Positions 45,351-54,376 of a stretch of DNA of 64,000 nt are shown piece by piece (position 1 is the first letter of the stretch; each line of letters starts with the position of its first letter). Location of the stretch: contig DLGW01000016.1 of NCBI GenBank assembly GCA_002482885.1, positions 321,111 through 385,110 on the forward strand, read 5' to 3'. The notes beneath the pieces are model-generated. The model did no database searches, had not been told where the DNA came from, and saw nothing but the letters and a program-made list of their open reading frames with translations. The translations under genes and the position numbers were made by a program. Origin of the DNA: Flavobacteriaceae bacterium UBA7684. GTDB lineage: Bacteria; Bacteroidota; Bacteroidia; Flavobacteriales; Flavobacteriaceae.

Positions 45351-45701
45351 CTAAACTATTTCTGGAGGGGGAATAAAAATCCCCGATTCTAAAATTTCTT
45401 TAGCAAATTTGTGGTAAGTTAATGCTAATACTGCTTTGTTTTTAGGGGTTGTAAAAACTAAAGGGTTGTGAGTTTGAAAAATAAAATAATGATGGGTATT
45501 GTCGGTTTGATTGTTGTCAAAACTAAAAGAATTTGCTTCAATCAATTCGAAATTCATTTCTGTAAATACACAATCAGCATAAGATTTTTTAAAAGGAATT
45601 TGTTCTGGATTTAGAAATAAAATCAGAATGGGAAGTATCACCACTCCTAATAAGCGAACAGACTGAATAATTAACTGATTGATGATGTCGTTGAAATTCA
45701 T
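45351..45701 (-). CDS. Unknown single-helix membrane protein heading the efflux cassette
   Basis: 116 residues from the ATG at 45701. It has one hydrophobic helix near the N-terminus (about 15-34, SVRLLGVVILPILILFLN). A polar domain follows with THHYFIFQTHNPLVFT and a Pro-rich end (IFIPPPEIV). I do not recognise the family. A consensus -7 box (45719-45726) lies 18 bp upstream, so the longer frame from 45788 would begin upstream of transcription. It precedes the three efflux genes on the same strand and could be an accessory or regulatory component, but this is only inferred from position. Confidence 0.6.
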   Translation of the reverse strand: MNFNDIINQLIIQSVRLLGVVILPILILFLNPEQIPFKKSYADCVFTEMNFELIEANSFSFDNNQTDNTHHYFIFQTHNPLVFTTPKNKAVLALTYHKFAKEILESGIFIPPPEIV

Positions 45702-45718
45702 TCCTAAATTTTGATTAG

Positions 45719-45726
45719 CAAAAATA
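45719..45726 (-). promoter_or_regulatory. -7 box of the efflux cassette
   Basis: On the minus strand this reads TATTTTTG followed by C, an exact TAnnTTTG match, 18 bp before the ATG of the 116-residue membrane protein. It would give the cassette its own promoter, independent of the upstream PBP1A/scoA genes. Confidence 0.6.
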
Positions 45727-45845
45727 GTATATAAGTTTATTAAAGAGCTATAACAATTTAAAAAACTGGGTTGTAACCGTAAATCCACAAAATTACCCCC
45801 TATAATTTAGGGTATTGCCAAAATAAGGATGAAAAAATTAAAGGT

Positions 45846-46550
45846 TTAAAGGGCTTTTTTTATAACGGTACGTTGTTCTATTCGTTTTTCGTAGTCTTTT
45901 CCTTGAAAAATACGTTGTACAAAAATTCCAGGGATGTGTATTTCATTCGGATTAAGGGAGCCTGCAGGAAGTAATTCTTCCACTTCGGCAATCGTTATTT
46001 TGGCAGCGCCACACATACAAGCGTTAAAGTTACGCGCAGTGGCTTTAAAAATTAGGTTGCCTGCTTCGTCACCTTTCCATGCTTTTACAATAGCAAAATC
46101 AGCTTTAAAAGCTTCTTCCATTAAATACATTTTTCCGTTAAATGCTCTGGATTCTTTACCTATGCCTACTTCGGTTCCATAACCAGCAGGGGTATAAAAA
46201 GCAGGAATTCCCGCTTGTGCAGCTCTGCATTTTTCGGCAAGGGTGCCTTGTGGTAAAAGTTCTACTTGTAATTCCCCTGACAACATTTGTCTTTCAAATT
46301 CTGCATTTTCACCTACATAAGACGAAATCATTTTTTTGATTTGTTTTTGTTTGAGTAACAATCCTAATCCAAAATCATCAACTCCAGCATTGTTGGAAAT
46401 ACAAGTAAGGTCATTAATGTTTTGTTTGGATAAATAAGCAATGCTGTTTTCGGGTATACCACACAAACCAAAACCTCCGAACATTACGGTCATTCCACTT
46501 TGTAAACCCTGCAAGGCTTCTTGGATATTTTCAACTTTTTTTACAATCAT
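45846..46550 (-). CDS. scoA: 3-oxoacid CoA-transferase subunit A
   Basis: 234 residues. The N-terminal GMTVMFGGFGLCGIPENSI and the SNNAGVDDFGLGLLL motif are diagnostic of the family I CoA-transferase alpha subunit, which forms a heteromer with subunit B. The gene starts 3 bp after the PBP1A stop. In most bacteria the B subunit gene follows at once, whereas here it lies at 38772-39428, beyond four other genes. Reading frame and motifs look intact, so the enzyme is probably still made. Confidence 0.94.
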   Translation of the reverse strand: MIVKKVENIQEALQGLQSGMTVMFGGFGLCGIPENSIAYLSKQNINDLTCISNNAGVDDFGLGLLLKQKQIKKMISSYVGENAEFERQMLSGELQVELLPQGTLAEKCRAAQAGIPAFYTPAGYGTEVGIGKESRAFNGKMYLMEEAFKADFAIVKAWKGDEAGNLIFKATARNFNACMCGAAKITIAEVEELLPAGSLNPNEIHIPGIFVQRIFQGKDYEKRIEQRTVIKKAL

Positions 46551-46553
46551 GAA

Positions 46554-48827
46554 TTAAAAATAAAATTCATCTGTATTAGTGTCTTCTTCAACGGGTTCGT
46601 CTTGTTTCCAGCAATCTACTTTTATGGATAAATTTTCGGGTCTTGGAAAATCTTTTTTAGATACATTTAGATTTGGATCCGCGTAACATTTTTTCATAAA
46701 TATTGCCCAAATAGGCAGCGCCATAGTAGCGCCTTGACCGTTAATAATGCCTTTAAAATGCGTCGCTCTGTCGTCTCCGCCGACCCAAACACCCGCAGCT
46801 AAATTGGGAACCATTCCAATAAACCAACCGTCGGATTGGTTTTGAGTGGTTCCGGTTTTTCCAGCAATAGGATTAGTGAATTGATAAGGGTGTCCTGTAA
46901 CTGCTCTGTAAGAACTATTTCCCCAAGGACCTGTTCTTAATCGAACACCCGAACCCGACTGGGTAACACCTTCTAATAATTTAACTACCGCATAAGAAAC
47001 ATCTTTACTTAATACGTCTTTAGATTTAGGTACAGATTCAAATAAAATAGCGCCGTTTTTATCTTCAATACGGGTAATCATGGTAGGTTCTATATAAATT
47101 CCTTGATTTACAAAAGTGCTGTAAGCGGCTACCATGTCGTGAACCGTGATTTCTACAGACCCCAAAGCAATAGAGGGTAATTTAGGGATTTCGGATTTTA
47201 TACCTAGTTTATGAACTAAATCTACCACCGCCGATGGGCCTACGCGATCAATCAATTTAACCGATGCCGTATTTATGGATTTAGCTAAGGCTGTTTTTAA
47301 AGTTTGAATTCCCGAAAATTTTCCATCGGAATTTTTAGGTGTCCAAGATTCAAGTGTTCCAAATCTGCCCGCAGGAATGGTAAAAGGAGCATCTATAATA
47401 GAATCACACGGGGAATATTTTAATTGATCTATGGCTGTTGCGTAAACAAAAGGTTTAAATGTTGAGCCTACCTGACGTGCGCCTTGGTTTACGTGATCGT
47501 ATTTAAAGTGTTTTTGGTTGATACCGCCTAGCCAAACTTTAATGTGTCCTGTTTCGGGTTCCATGGCCATCATACCTGCATGTAAAAAATGCTTATAATA
47601 TTTAATAGAATCCATAGGCGTCATTATAGTGTCTTTTTCTCCACGCCAATGGAATACAGTCATTTTGGTTTTAACTTTAAAAGATCGTCGAATTTCAGCT
47701 TCTTCTTTGCCTTGTGCTGCCATTTGTTTCCATCTTTCGGATGTTTTCATGGCGCGTTCTAAATTGGTTTGGACCTGTTCAGGAGTTAAATCTCTAAAAG
47801 GCGCCGTTTTATTTTTCTTACTTTCTTCCATGAATACTTGTTGCAAATTTGCCATGTGTTGTTGCATGGCTTCTTCTGCATATTGTTGCATTCTGGAATC
47901 AATAGTGGTGTATATTTTTAAACCATCGCGATAAATATTATAACTGCTTCCATCGGGCTTTTTGTTTTCTTTCACCCATTTTTTTAGATATTCCCTTAGG
48001 TATTCTCTAAAATAAGTAGCTAATCCTTGATTGTGAGAATCTGGTGAAAATCGTAAAACTAAAGGTTCTTTTTGTAGTCTTTCTTTGGTGTTTTCGTCAA
48101 TAAAATCATTGCGGTACATTTGTTTTAATACCACGTTTCGGCGTTGTTGTACTTTTTCGGGACGCTTAACAGGGTTAAACAAAGAAGGGTTGGTTAACAT
48201 ACCCACCAAAGTGGCGGCTTCGGGTATGGTTAATTCTTTGGGTTCTTTGGCAAAATAAACTCTGGATGCGGAACGAATTCCTACAGCAGTGTTTATAAAA
48301 TCCACCTTGTTTAAATACATGGTTAAGATTTCGCTTTTGGTGTATTGTCTTTCCAATCGAATGGCAATAATCCATTCTTTGGCTTTTTGCATGATGCGCA
48401 AAAGGATGTTTCGGGAACCCTCGCCATGAAATAATAATTTGGAAAGCTGTTGGGTAATGGTGCTGGCTCCTCCTTTAGAACCTAAGCTGAACGCCGCTCT
48501 AAAAGTACCACGCATATCTATACCTGAATGGCTATAAAAACGTTCGTCTTCGGTAGCTACTAAGGCCTGAATTAAATGAGGGGGTAAGTCTGCATATCGA
48601 ACAGGGGTTCTGTTTTCGCTGTAGAATTTACCAATCGTAACTCCATCTGCAGAAATGATTTCGGTGGCTACATTCGATTGTGGATTTTCTAATTCTTCAA
48701 AAGTGGGCATTTCTCCGAATACCCCAAATGATGCTAAAGCTAGTAACAATGCTACAAAAACCATCCCTCCAAAGAACAGCTTCCACATCCATTTAATGTA
48801 TTTTGAGAAGTCTTCTTTATTGTCCAT
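46554..48827 (-). CDS. Penicillin-binding protein 1A (bifunctional transglycosylase/transpeptidase)
   Basis: 757 residues. A short cytoplasmic N-terminus and one transmembrane helix (about 15-37) anchor it in the inner membrane. The GT51 domain has ATEDERFYSHSGID (91-104) with catalytic E93, and GASTITQQLSKLL. The transpeptidase domain has S455-x-x-K458 in GSTFKPF, the SIN motif in AKSINTAS, and KTGTTQNQSDG. It polymerises and cross-links peptidoglycan. It sits 4 bp downstream of gldH and 3 bp upstream of scoA in one minus-strand run. A cytosolic acidic C-terminus (EDTNTDEFYF) ends the protein. Confidence 0.95.
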   Translation of the reverse strand: MDNKEDFSKYIKWMWKLFFGGMVFVALLLALASFGVFGEMPTFEELENPQSNVATEIISADGVTIGKFYSENRTPVRYADLPPHLIQALVATEDERFYSHSGIDMRGTFRAAFSLGSKGGASTITQQLSKLLFHGEGSRNILLRIMQKAKEWIIAIRLERQYTKSEILTMYLNKVDFINTAVGIRSASRVYFAKEPKELTIPEAATLVGMLTNPSLFNPVKRPEKVQQRRNVVLKQMYRNDFIDENTKERLQKEPLVLRFSPDSHNQGLATYFREYLREYLKKWVKENKKPDGSSYNIYRDGLKIYTTIDSRMQQYAEEAMQQHMANLQQVFMEESKKNKTAPFRDLTPEQVQTNLERAMKTSERWKQMAAQGKEEAEIRRSFKVKTKMTVFHWRGEKDTIMTPMDSIKYYKHFLHAGMMAMEPETGHIKVWLGGINQKHFKYDHVNQGARQVGSTFKPFVYATAIDQLKYSPCDSIIDAPFTIPAGRFGTLESWTPKNSDGKFSGIQTLKTALAKSINTASVKLIDRVGPSAVVDLVHKLGIKSEIPKLPSIALGSVEITVHDMVAAYSTFVNQGIYIEPTMITRIEDKNGAILFESVPKSKDVLSKDVSYAVVKLLEGVTQSGSGVRLRTGPWGNSSYRAVTGHPYQFTNPIAGKTGTTQNQSDGWFIGMVPNLAAGVWVGGDDRATHFKGIINGQGATMALPIWAIFMKKCYADPNLNVSKKDFPRPENLSIKVDCWKQDEPVEEDTNTDEFYF

Positions 48828-48831
48828 AATA

Positions 48832-49335
48832 TTATTTTGGATTGCTTGTTGTAACTGCTTCCATTCTAAATCCTATTTTAGAAATACCTTCTAGTTTTTC
48901 TACTCCTTTGATTTTTCCTTGCTCCCTCATGGCGTGTTGGATGTGTACTTTATGAAGTCCTTTTTTAGGAAAGTTGAAGCTTTCCTTATACCACAATTTG
49001 TTTTGCTTCACATCGCTAAAGCCTTCGCCCATCAGTTTGCCGTCTGGATATGCCATGCCGTATTCTAAAGTGTCTACTTTGGTAAAACCTGTAGGGTCTT
49101 CTAAGGATACAATTAAATATAAATTGTTGTATTTGTAATCGTTATTAGCCACTACGTTAATGAATAAATTGGCGGGCTGAACAGGGTCTGGTTCTTTAAA
49201 TCCAAAAGTGACAATACTGTCTTTGTGCCAACCATCTTCAATCATTTTATACTCGTCGTACAAACGATTATCGTCGCAAGAAATAGCGGTTAAGGCCAAT
49301 ATAGACCATAAAAATTTATTCAGGTTTAGTCCCAT
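48832..49335 (-). CDS. gldH: Gliding motility lipoprotein GldH
   Basis: 167 residues from the ATG at 49335. The signal ends ILALTAISC with C20 as the predicted lipidation site, followed by DDNRLYDEYKMIEDGWHKD, which fits GldH. GldH is an envelope lipoprotein required for gliding in Flavobacterium and is associated with T9SS function. The gene overlaps the end of ricT by 20 bp and is followed by PBP1A; I recall similar ricT-gldH-PBP neighbourhoods in other flavobacteria. A longer frame from 49395 would destroy the lipoprotein signal. Confidence 0.85.
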   Translation of the reverse strand: MGLNLNKFLWSILALTAISCDDNRLYDEYKMIEDGWHKDSIVTFGFKEPDPVQPANLFINVVANNDYKYNNLYLIVSLEDPTGFTKVDTLEYGMAYPDGKLMGEGFSDVKQNKLWYKESFNFPKKGLHKVHIQHAMREQGKIKGVEKLEGISKIGFRMEAVTTSNPK

Positions 49336-50476
49336 TTTTTTTATTACGAGATTTATTTCTGTTTTTATTGTTTTTCTTCTTTTTAGGCTGATCAAAACGA
49401 GTTAAACTTTCTTCGGCTATGGTTCCTTTAAATTCTTTTTTAGGGTCTGGAAGAACTTCTTCGGCAAAAGCTTCTAAAGAAATAACAGGCGTTTTGGCTT
49501 TATTTAAGCGAATCATTTCTCGAACCTGTTCGGTTTTTAAAGTGTGCCATTTGGCAGCATCGTTGGTATAAGCAAACCACATGAGCCCTTTGAAAATATC
49601 AATCTTATGGCAAACAGCTTCGCCTTTTTCGGTGTGAACTTTAGTTTCGATACTTGGAAAACTTTTTAAAGCATCCAAATAGGAATCTAATTCGTAGTTT
49701 AAACAGCATTTTAATTTACCGCATTGTCCTGCCAATTTTTGTGGATTCAGCGACAATTGTTGGTAACGTGCTGCCGAAGTATTTACACTTCTAAAATCGG
49801 TTAACCAAGTAGAACAACACAATTCGCGTCCGCAAGAGCCAATTCCGCCTAATCGGGAAGCTTCTTGACGCAAGCCAATTTGTTTCATGTCTACACGAAT
49901 GTTGAATTCTTTGGCGTATTCTTTAATTAATTGTCTGAAATCTACTCGTTCGCTAGCCGTATAATAAAAAGAAGCTTTGGAACCATCGCCTTGAAATTCT
50001 ACATCAGAGATTTTCATCTCTAGTTTTAAGTCAATGGCTATTTCGCGAGCTTTTACTTTGATTTTATCTTCTCTGTCTCGGGCAGCTTGCCAAGTGTCAA
50101 TGTCTTTTTGGCTGGCTTTTCGGTATATTTTCGGTATACTTTCGGCATATGGGTCTTGGTTTTTTTTCTTCATTTGAATTTTAACCAAAGCACCGGTAAG
50201 GGTTACTACTCCAATATCGTGACCACTTTGTGCTTCGGTAGCCACTACGTCGCCTATACTTAAGGTAAGTTTTTCGGTATTTTTATAAAAATCTTTTCTG
50301 CCATTTTTAAAACGAACTTCCACACAATTAAAGGTGTCTTGGTCGTTTGGAGATTTCATATTCGCTAACCAGTCAAAAACGGTTAATTTGTTGCAACCAT
50401 CTGTTCCGCAGGTTCCGTTATTTTTACATCCTTTCGGACTTCCGCCACTGCCTGTTGAGCAACTTGTACACGCCAT
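49316..50476 (-). CDS. ricT: PSP1-domain protein RicT (YaaT)
   Basis: 386 residues. The N-terminus is unusually rich in cysteine (MACTSCSTGSGG, GCKNNGTCGTDGC). The PSP1 domain (about 45-290) contains VVATEAQSGHDIGVVTLTG, FYYTASERVDFRQLIKEYA, and the cysteine cluster GSCGRELCCSTWL with CGKLKCCLNYEL. In Bacillus, RicT forms an Fe-S containing complex with RicA/RicF that affects RNase Y activity; whether this holds in Bacteroidetes is unknown. The C-terminus is a basic Lys/Asn tail (KKKNNKNRNKSRNKK). It overlaps gldH by 20 bp. Confidence 0.9.
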   Translation of the reverse strand: MACTSCSTGSGGSPKGCKNNGTCGTDGCNKLTVFDWLANMKSPNDQDTFNCVEVRFKNGRKDFYKNTEKLTLSIGDVVATEAQSGHDIGVVTLTGALVKIQMKKKNQDPYAESIPKIYRKASQKDIDTWQAARDREDKIKVKAREIAIDLKLEMKISDVEFQGDGSKASFYYTASERVDFRQLIKEYAKEFNIRVDMKQIGLRQEASRLGGIGSCGRELCCSTWLTDFRSVNTSAARYQQLSLNPQKLAGQCGKLKCCLNYELDSYLDALKSFPSIETKVHTEKGEAVCHKIDIFKGLMWFAYTNDAAKWHTLKTEQVREMIRLNKAKTPVISLEAFAEEVLPDPKKEFKGTIAEESLTRFDQPKKKKNNKNRNKSRNKKNGTKPE

Positions 50477-50818
50477 ATTTACTAGATATATTGGGTTGTG
50501 GTTTACACAACTATGGTTCTTAATTAATTTTAGGGGGTAAAGATAGTGATTTTTAGAATCTATAAATCTTATGGATTTGGGTTTTGAATTTCTGTTTTAA
50601 GTTGGGATTGAAAACTTTTTTGATTTCGCCTATTTATGGAATAAAAAGCTAATGTTTTTAAAGGATGAGTTAAAAATGTTAATATTAATCGTTTGTGGTC
50701 GTTTGTTGTAATTTGCTTAAAAACAACCTTTTAAAAATAAAAAAATTGACGCAACTGGTAATTTGTTAAAAATACTTTATTATATTTACGATATTAATAA
50801 TTAAATAACCCCTTTTTT
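50477..50818. other. Divergent intergenic region between ricT and the second amylase
   Basis: 342 bp of AT-rich DNA. The amylase promoter is probably at its right end, where TTTG (50762-50765) precedes TATATTTA (50781-50788, one base off the -7 consensus) by 15 bp. The leader then contains AACCCCTTTTTT just before the ATG; the first amylase leader also contains AACCCCT. No gene or RNA is evident. Confidence 0.5.
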
Positions 50819-53800
50819 ATGAATCTAAAATTACTTTTTAAGAATGTACTTTTATTAGGTTTATTCTTATGTGCGTCATTAACTTCTGTATTCTCTCAGG
50901 ATACTGATCCTAAAAATGACGTGATGTTTCAGGGATTTTGGTGGGATTCTTATCAGGACCCATCAGTAAGTGCCGAAGGCGGATTGTATAATTACTTAAA
51001 AGCCAGAGCACCGCAACTACAAGCCGCAGGTTTTGATGTGGTTTGGACGCCGCCACCTAGCCAGGGGGATGGTATGGGATATTTTCCTAAACAATTGTTT
51101 AACTATAATAATGCGCACGGTTCCGAGGCTCAGCTTAGAGCTTTGCTTGCTGACTTAACCTCTAGAGGTGTCCATGGAATGGCTGATATTGTGGCCAATC
51201 ATCGAAGTGGAACTAATGCTTGGGCTGATTTTACCAATCCAACATGGGATTGTAATGCACTTGCTGCTAATGATGAAGTAAAAGGTGTTGCTGGACAAAT
51301 TCAACCTTGTAGCGGACAAAATGACGAAGGAGAAGGGTTTCCTGGTTGTAGAGATTTAAATCATAAAAGTCCACAAGTACAACAAGGATTCAGAGATTAT
51401 TTAAATAATTTAAAGGGATTAGGATTTGATTCTTGGAGATATGATTTTACTAAAGGTTTTCCTGCGCATTACGTAGGGGAATATAATGCTTCGTCAAGCC
51501 CTTATTTTACGGTAGGCGAATACTGGGATGCTAATATTGGTTTATTAACCAGTTGGGTAAATAATTCTGGAAACACGTTTACAGGAACTACAAAAAGGTC
51601 GTCTACCTTTGATTTTTCATTGTATTATATTTTATCAAGAGCCATCAATAATGGTAATTGGTATGAATTAAATAATGGAGGTAAAATGCCAGGATTAGCA
51701 GGAACTTATGGTTATGCTGATTATGCAGTAACTTTTGCAGAAAATCACGATACTCACGAAATTTCTGGAACTACTAATATCTTAAAAGCGAATGCTTATA
51801 TATTAACTCACCCAGGTATTCCTATGGTGTTTTCAAAACATTGGTTAGATAACAAAACTAAAATCAATGAATTAATAGCGGTTCGTAAACAAAATAATAT
51901 TACAGCCTGGAGTTCTGTAAATGTAGTGGAATCCACAGGTTATTATGCTGCATACATCGATAATAAAGTTGCCGTAAAAATTGGTCCTGGTTTTTGGTCG
52001 CCAACAGGTACTGGTTGGATTTTAAATACTTCGGGTACAGACTATGCGGTGTGGTCTAAAATTAACATTACTACACCAGAAGTAGCTCCAGAAGCATTCT
52101 TAAATATTAGTTTAATTGGTACCGCTGTAGGTGGATGGGGAACAGATGTTTCGATGGAAACTACTGATGGGATTACCTATAAACTATACAGTCAAGCGAT
52201 TGCTGCAGGTAAAGCAAAATTTAGAGCCAATCAATCTTGGTCTGCTAACTGGGGGGCTGCTACTTTTCCAACAGGCACAGGAGTGTCTTATGGTGCAGAA
52301 ATTCCAACGGTAGCAGGTACTTATAATATTACTTTTAACAGACAAACAGGAGCTTATTCTTTTAGTGCACCAACAGCACCACCAGCTAATAATTATACTT
52401 TATTAACAGTGGTTGGACCAGCGGTTGGCGGTTGGGGAACCGATGTTGTTTTTCCAACAAACGATGGAATAACTTATACTTTAAAAGATTATAATTTTGT
52501 TGGAGGAGCTTTGAAAATCAGACAAGATAATGCATGGACTAAAAATTGGGGTTCTGCGGCATTCCCTTCAGGAACAGGAATCCAAGACGGTGCAGATATA
52601 CCAGTGCCAGCAGGAGTTTATACCCTAACATTTAATATTTTAACAGGTGCATATACGTTTTATGGTACAGATCATAAAGTAGGTATTATTGGAACAGCCG
52701 TTGGAGGTTGGGCTACTGATATTGACATGACTTCAAAAGATAACGGAGTAAATTATACTTTGGATTATACCTTTACTACAGGAGAAGTAAAATTCCGTAA
52801 AGACGATGCTTGGACAGTAAATTGGGGAGCAGCTACTTTTCCAACAGGCACAGGAATACTTGCGGGTCCAAATATTCCAGTAACTGCGGGTACTTATAAG
52901 GTTTCATTTAACGCTACAACTGGGGCTTATAACTTTCAACAAGTATCTACTTCAATTGTTGATTTTTCACCAGTTGCAGGTTCCGCAGGAGCCACAGTAA
53001 CTATTTCGGGTTCTAATTTTACAGGAGCTACTGCTGTTAAATTCGGAGGGGTTAATGCTGCTTCGTTTACTATAGTGAATCCGAGTACAATTACTGCTGT
53101 AGTGGGTGCAGGAGCTACAGGCTTAGTAACGGTTGAAACACCTTTGAGCACAGCATCTTCTTCGGTAAGTTTTACTTTAATACCATTAACCAAAGTAAAA
53201 GCAAGTATATGTGGAACAACTTTAGCGGCTTCAACCTCATCTATTCAGGCAGATGCGGTAACAGGTGCTCAAATGTATCGATTCGAGGTAACCAATGGAT
53301 CAACAGTTAGAACTATAGAAACTGCTACCAATAGTTTCAGATTATCAGACTTAACAGGAGGGGCAGCAGCAGCTACTACTTATGCCGTTAAAGTTGCGGT
53401 TAAAGTTGCAGGAGTTTGGGGAGCTTATGGAACATCTTGTAATGTATCTACGGCAAGTCCTACCACCAAATTGGGAACAACAAGTTGCAATGTGACTTTG
53501 CCAAGATTAGACACAACCATTTATGCGATTTCGGTATCTGGAGCAACTGCTTATAAATTTCAAGTGACAATTGGTTCTGAAGTACGAACCATAGAAAGTT
53601 CTAGTAATTCATTTAAATTAACTCAGTTGTCAGGAACTAATTTGTACAATGCCGTTTATAGTGTTAGAGTAGCTTTGTTATATAATGGAATCTGGAGGTC
53701 ATTCGGAGATGCTTGTAACGTAACTACTCCTCCGCTAACCACCACCATGAAGTCATCACAATGCGGTACGACATTAACTTATTTGAACTCATTAGTAAGT

Positions 53801-54289
53801 GCAAATGCACATTTATCTGCCGAAATGTATCGTTTTCAAGTTGTAAATGGAGGTACGACTAGAACCTACGATACTGCGAGTAATAGTTTTAGATTAACCC
53901 AGTTATCAGGAGGCGCCACTTATAGCACTACTTATCAAGTAAGAGTTTCTGTTAGGGCAAATAATATTTGGGGACCATATAGCGCTTCTTGCTCGATTAA
54001 CACACCGAGTGCATCAGCAAAACAAGCTTTAGAATCAGAAGATATTGTTGAAACTAATTTATATCCAAATCCGTATTCAGAAAGCTTTAAAATCGCTTTT
54101 AGCAGTGAAGACGAAACAGGAGTTCAAATATTAATTTACGATGCATCGGGCAGATTGGTTTCACAAAAAGAAGCTAATGCATCAAACATTAAAAATGATG
54201 AATTTGGACAGAATTTAGCTACTGGTGTTTACACGGTTTTAGTACAACAAGGCGAACGAGTAGAAACTTTAAGAGTGGTGAAGCAGTAA
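50819..54289 (+). CDS. Secreted GH13 alpha-amylase with SusE/SusF-like repeats, IPT/TIG domain and T9SS type A tail
   Basis: 1156 residues. A signal peptide (1-27) precedes a GH13 barrel (about 30-415) with ADIVANHRSG, SWRYDFTKGF (nucleophile D209), VGEYWDAN (acid/base E234) and ENHDTH (D311). Three SusE/SusF-like starch-binding repeats follow at about 428-515, 524-615 and 619-707, each starting near GTAVGGWGTD or VGPAVGGWGTD and containing W..NWGxAxFPxGTG. An IPT/TIG domain is at about 712-790. Three further unnamed repeats are at about 796-877, 887-968 and 979-1062 (MYRFxV..., NSFRLxxL). The type A Por tail ends the protein. It resembles the first amylase in its catalytic domain but has different accessory modules. 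It likely acts on starch-like glucans at the cell surface. A terminator follows. Confidence 0.93.
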   Translation: MNLKLLFKNVLLLGLFLCASLTSVFSQDTDPKNDVMFQGFWWDSYQDPSVSAEGGLYNYLKARAPQLQAAGFDVVWTPPPSQGDGMGYFPKQLFNYNNAHGSEAQLRALLADLTSRGVHGMADIVANHRSGTNAWADFTNPTWDCNALAANDEVKGVAGQIQPCSGQNDEGEGFPGCRDLNHKSPQVQQGFRDYLNNLKGLGFDSWRYDFTKGFPAHYVGEYNASSSPYFTVGEYWDANIGLLTSWVNNSGNTFTGTTKRSSTFDFSLYYILSRAINNGNWYELNNGGKMPGLAGTYGYADYAVTFAENHDTHEISGTTNILKANAYILTHPGIPMVFSKHWLDNKTKINELIAVRKQNNITAWSSVNVVESTGYYAAYIDNKVAVKIGPGFWSPTGTGWILNTSGTDYAVWSKINITTPEVAPEAFLNISLIGTAVGGWGTDVSMETTDGITYKLYSQAIAAGKAKFRANQSWSANWGAATFPTGTGVSYGAEIPTVAGTYNITFNRQTGAYSFSAPTAPPANNYTLLTVVGPAVGGWGTDVVFPTNDGITYTLKDYNFVGGALKIRQDNAWTKNWGSAAFPSGTGIQDGADIPVPAGVYTLTFNILTGAYTFYGTDHKVGIIGTAVGGWATDIDMTSKDNGVNYTLDYTFTTGEVKFRKDDAWTVNWGAATFPTGTGILAGPNIPVTAGTYKVSFNATTGAYNFQQVSTSIVDFSPVAGSAGATVTISGSNFTGATAVKFGGVNAASFTIVNPSTITAVVGAGATGLVTVETPLSTASSSVSFTLIPLTKVKASICGTTLAASTSSIQADAVTGAQMYRFEVTNGSTVRTIETATNSFRLSDLTGGAAAATTYAVKVAVKVAGVWGAYGTSCNVSTASPTTKLGTTSCNVTLPRLDTTIYAISVSGATAYKFQVTIGSEVRTIESSSNSFKLTQLSGTNLYNAVYSVRVALLYNGIWRSFGDACNVTTPPLTTTMKSSQCGTTLTYLNSLVSANAHLSAEMYRFQVVNGGTTRTYDTASNSFRLTQLSGGATYSTTYQVRVSVRANNIWGPYSASCSINTPSASAKQALESEDIVETNLYPNPYSESFKIAFSSEDETGVQILIYDASGRLVSQKEANASNIKNDEFGQNLATGVYTVLVQQGERVETLRVVKQ

Positions 54290-54311
54290 CAAGATTATAG
54301 TATTAAATTTT

Positions 54312-54348
54312 AAAAGCGGGGAGAAAGTTGTTTTCTTCCCGCTTTTTT
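54312..54348 (+). terminator. Rho-independent terminator of the second amylase gene
   Basis: AAAAGCGGG (54312-54320) pairs with CCCGCTTTT (54338-54346), and the stem extends inward through GAGAAA/TTTCTT with one G-T pair around a 5-nt loop. A T tract follows. It lies about 23 bp after the stop. Confidence 0.88.
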
Positions 54349-54356
54349 TATTTTTG
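54349..54356 (+). promoter_or_regulatory. -7 box of the endonuclease/phosphatase gene, abutting a terminator
   Basis: TATTTTTG followed by CCCC matches the consensus and the guaA box, and it begins within the T tract of the amylase terminator. It lies 20 bp before the ATG at 54377. Confidence 0.6.
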
Positions 54357-54376
54357 CCCCACCCAAAACCCAAACC

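Noticed and set aside
45702..45788. N-terminal extension of the 116-residue membrane protein
   Set aside because: It begins upstream of the -7 box at 45719-45726, so it would not be transcribed from that promoter.
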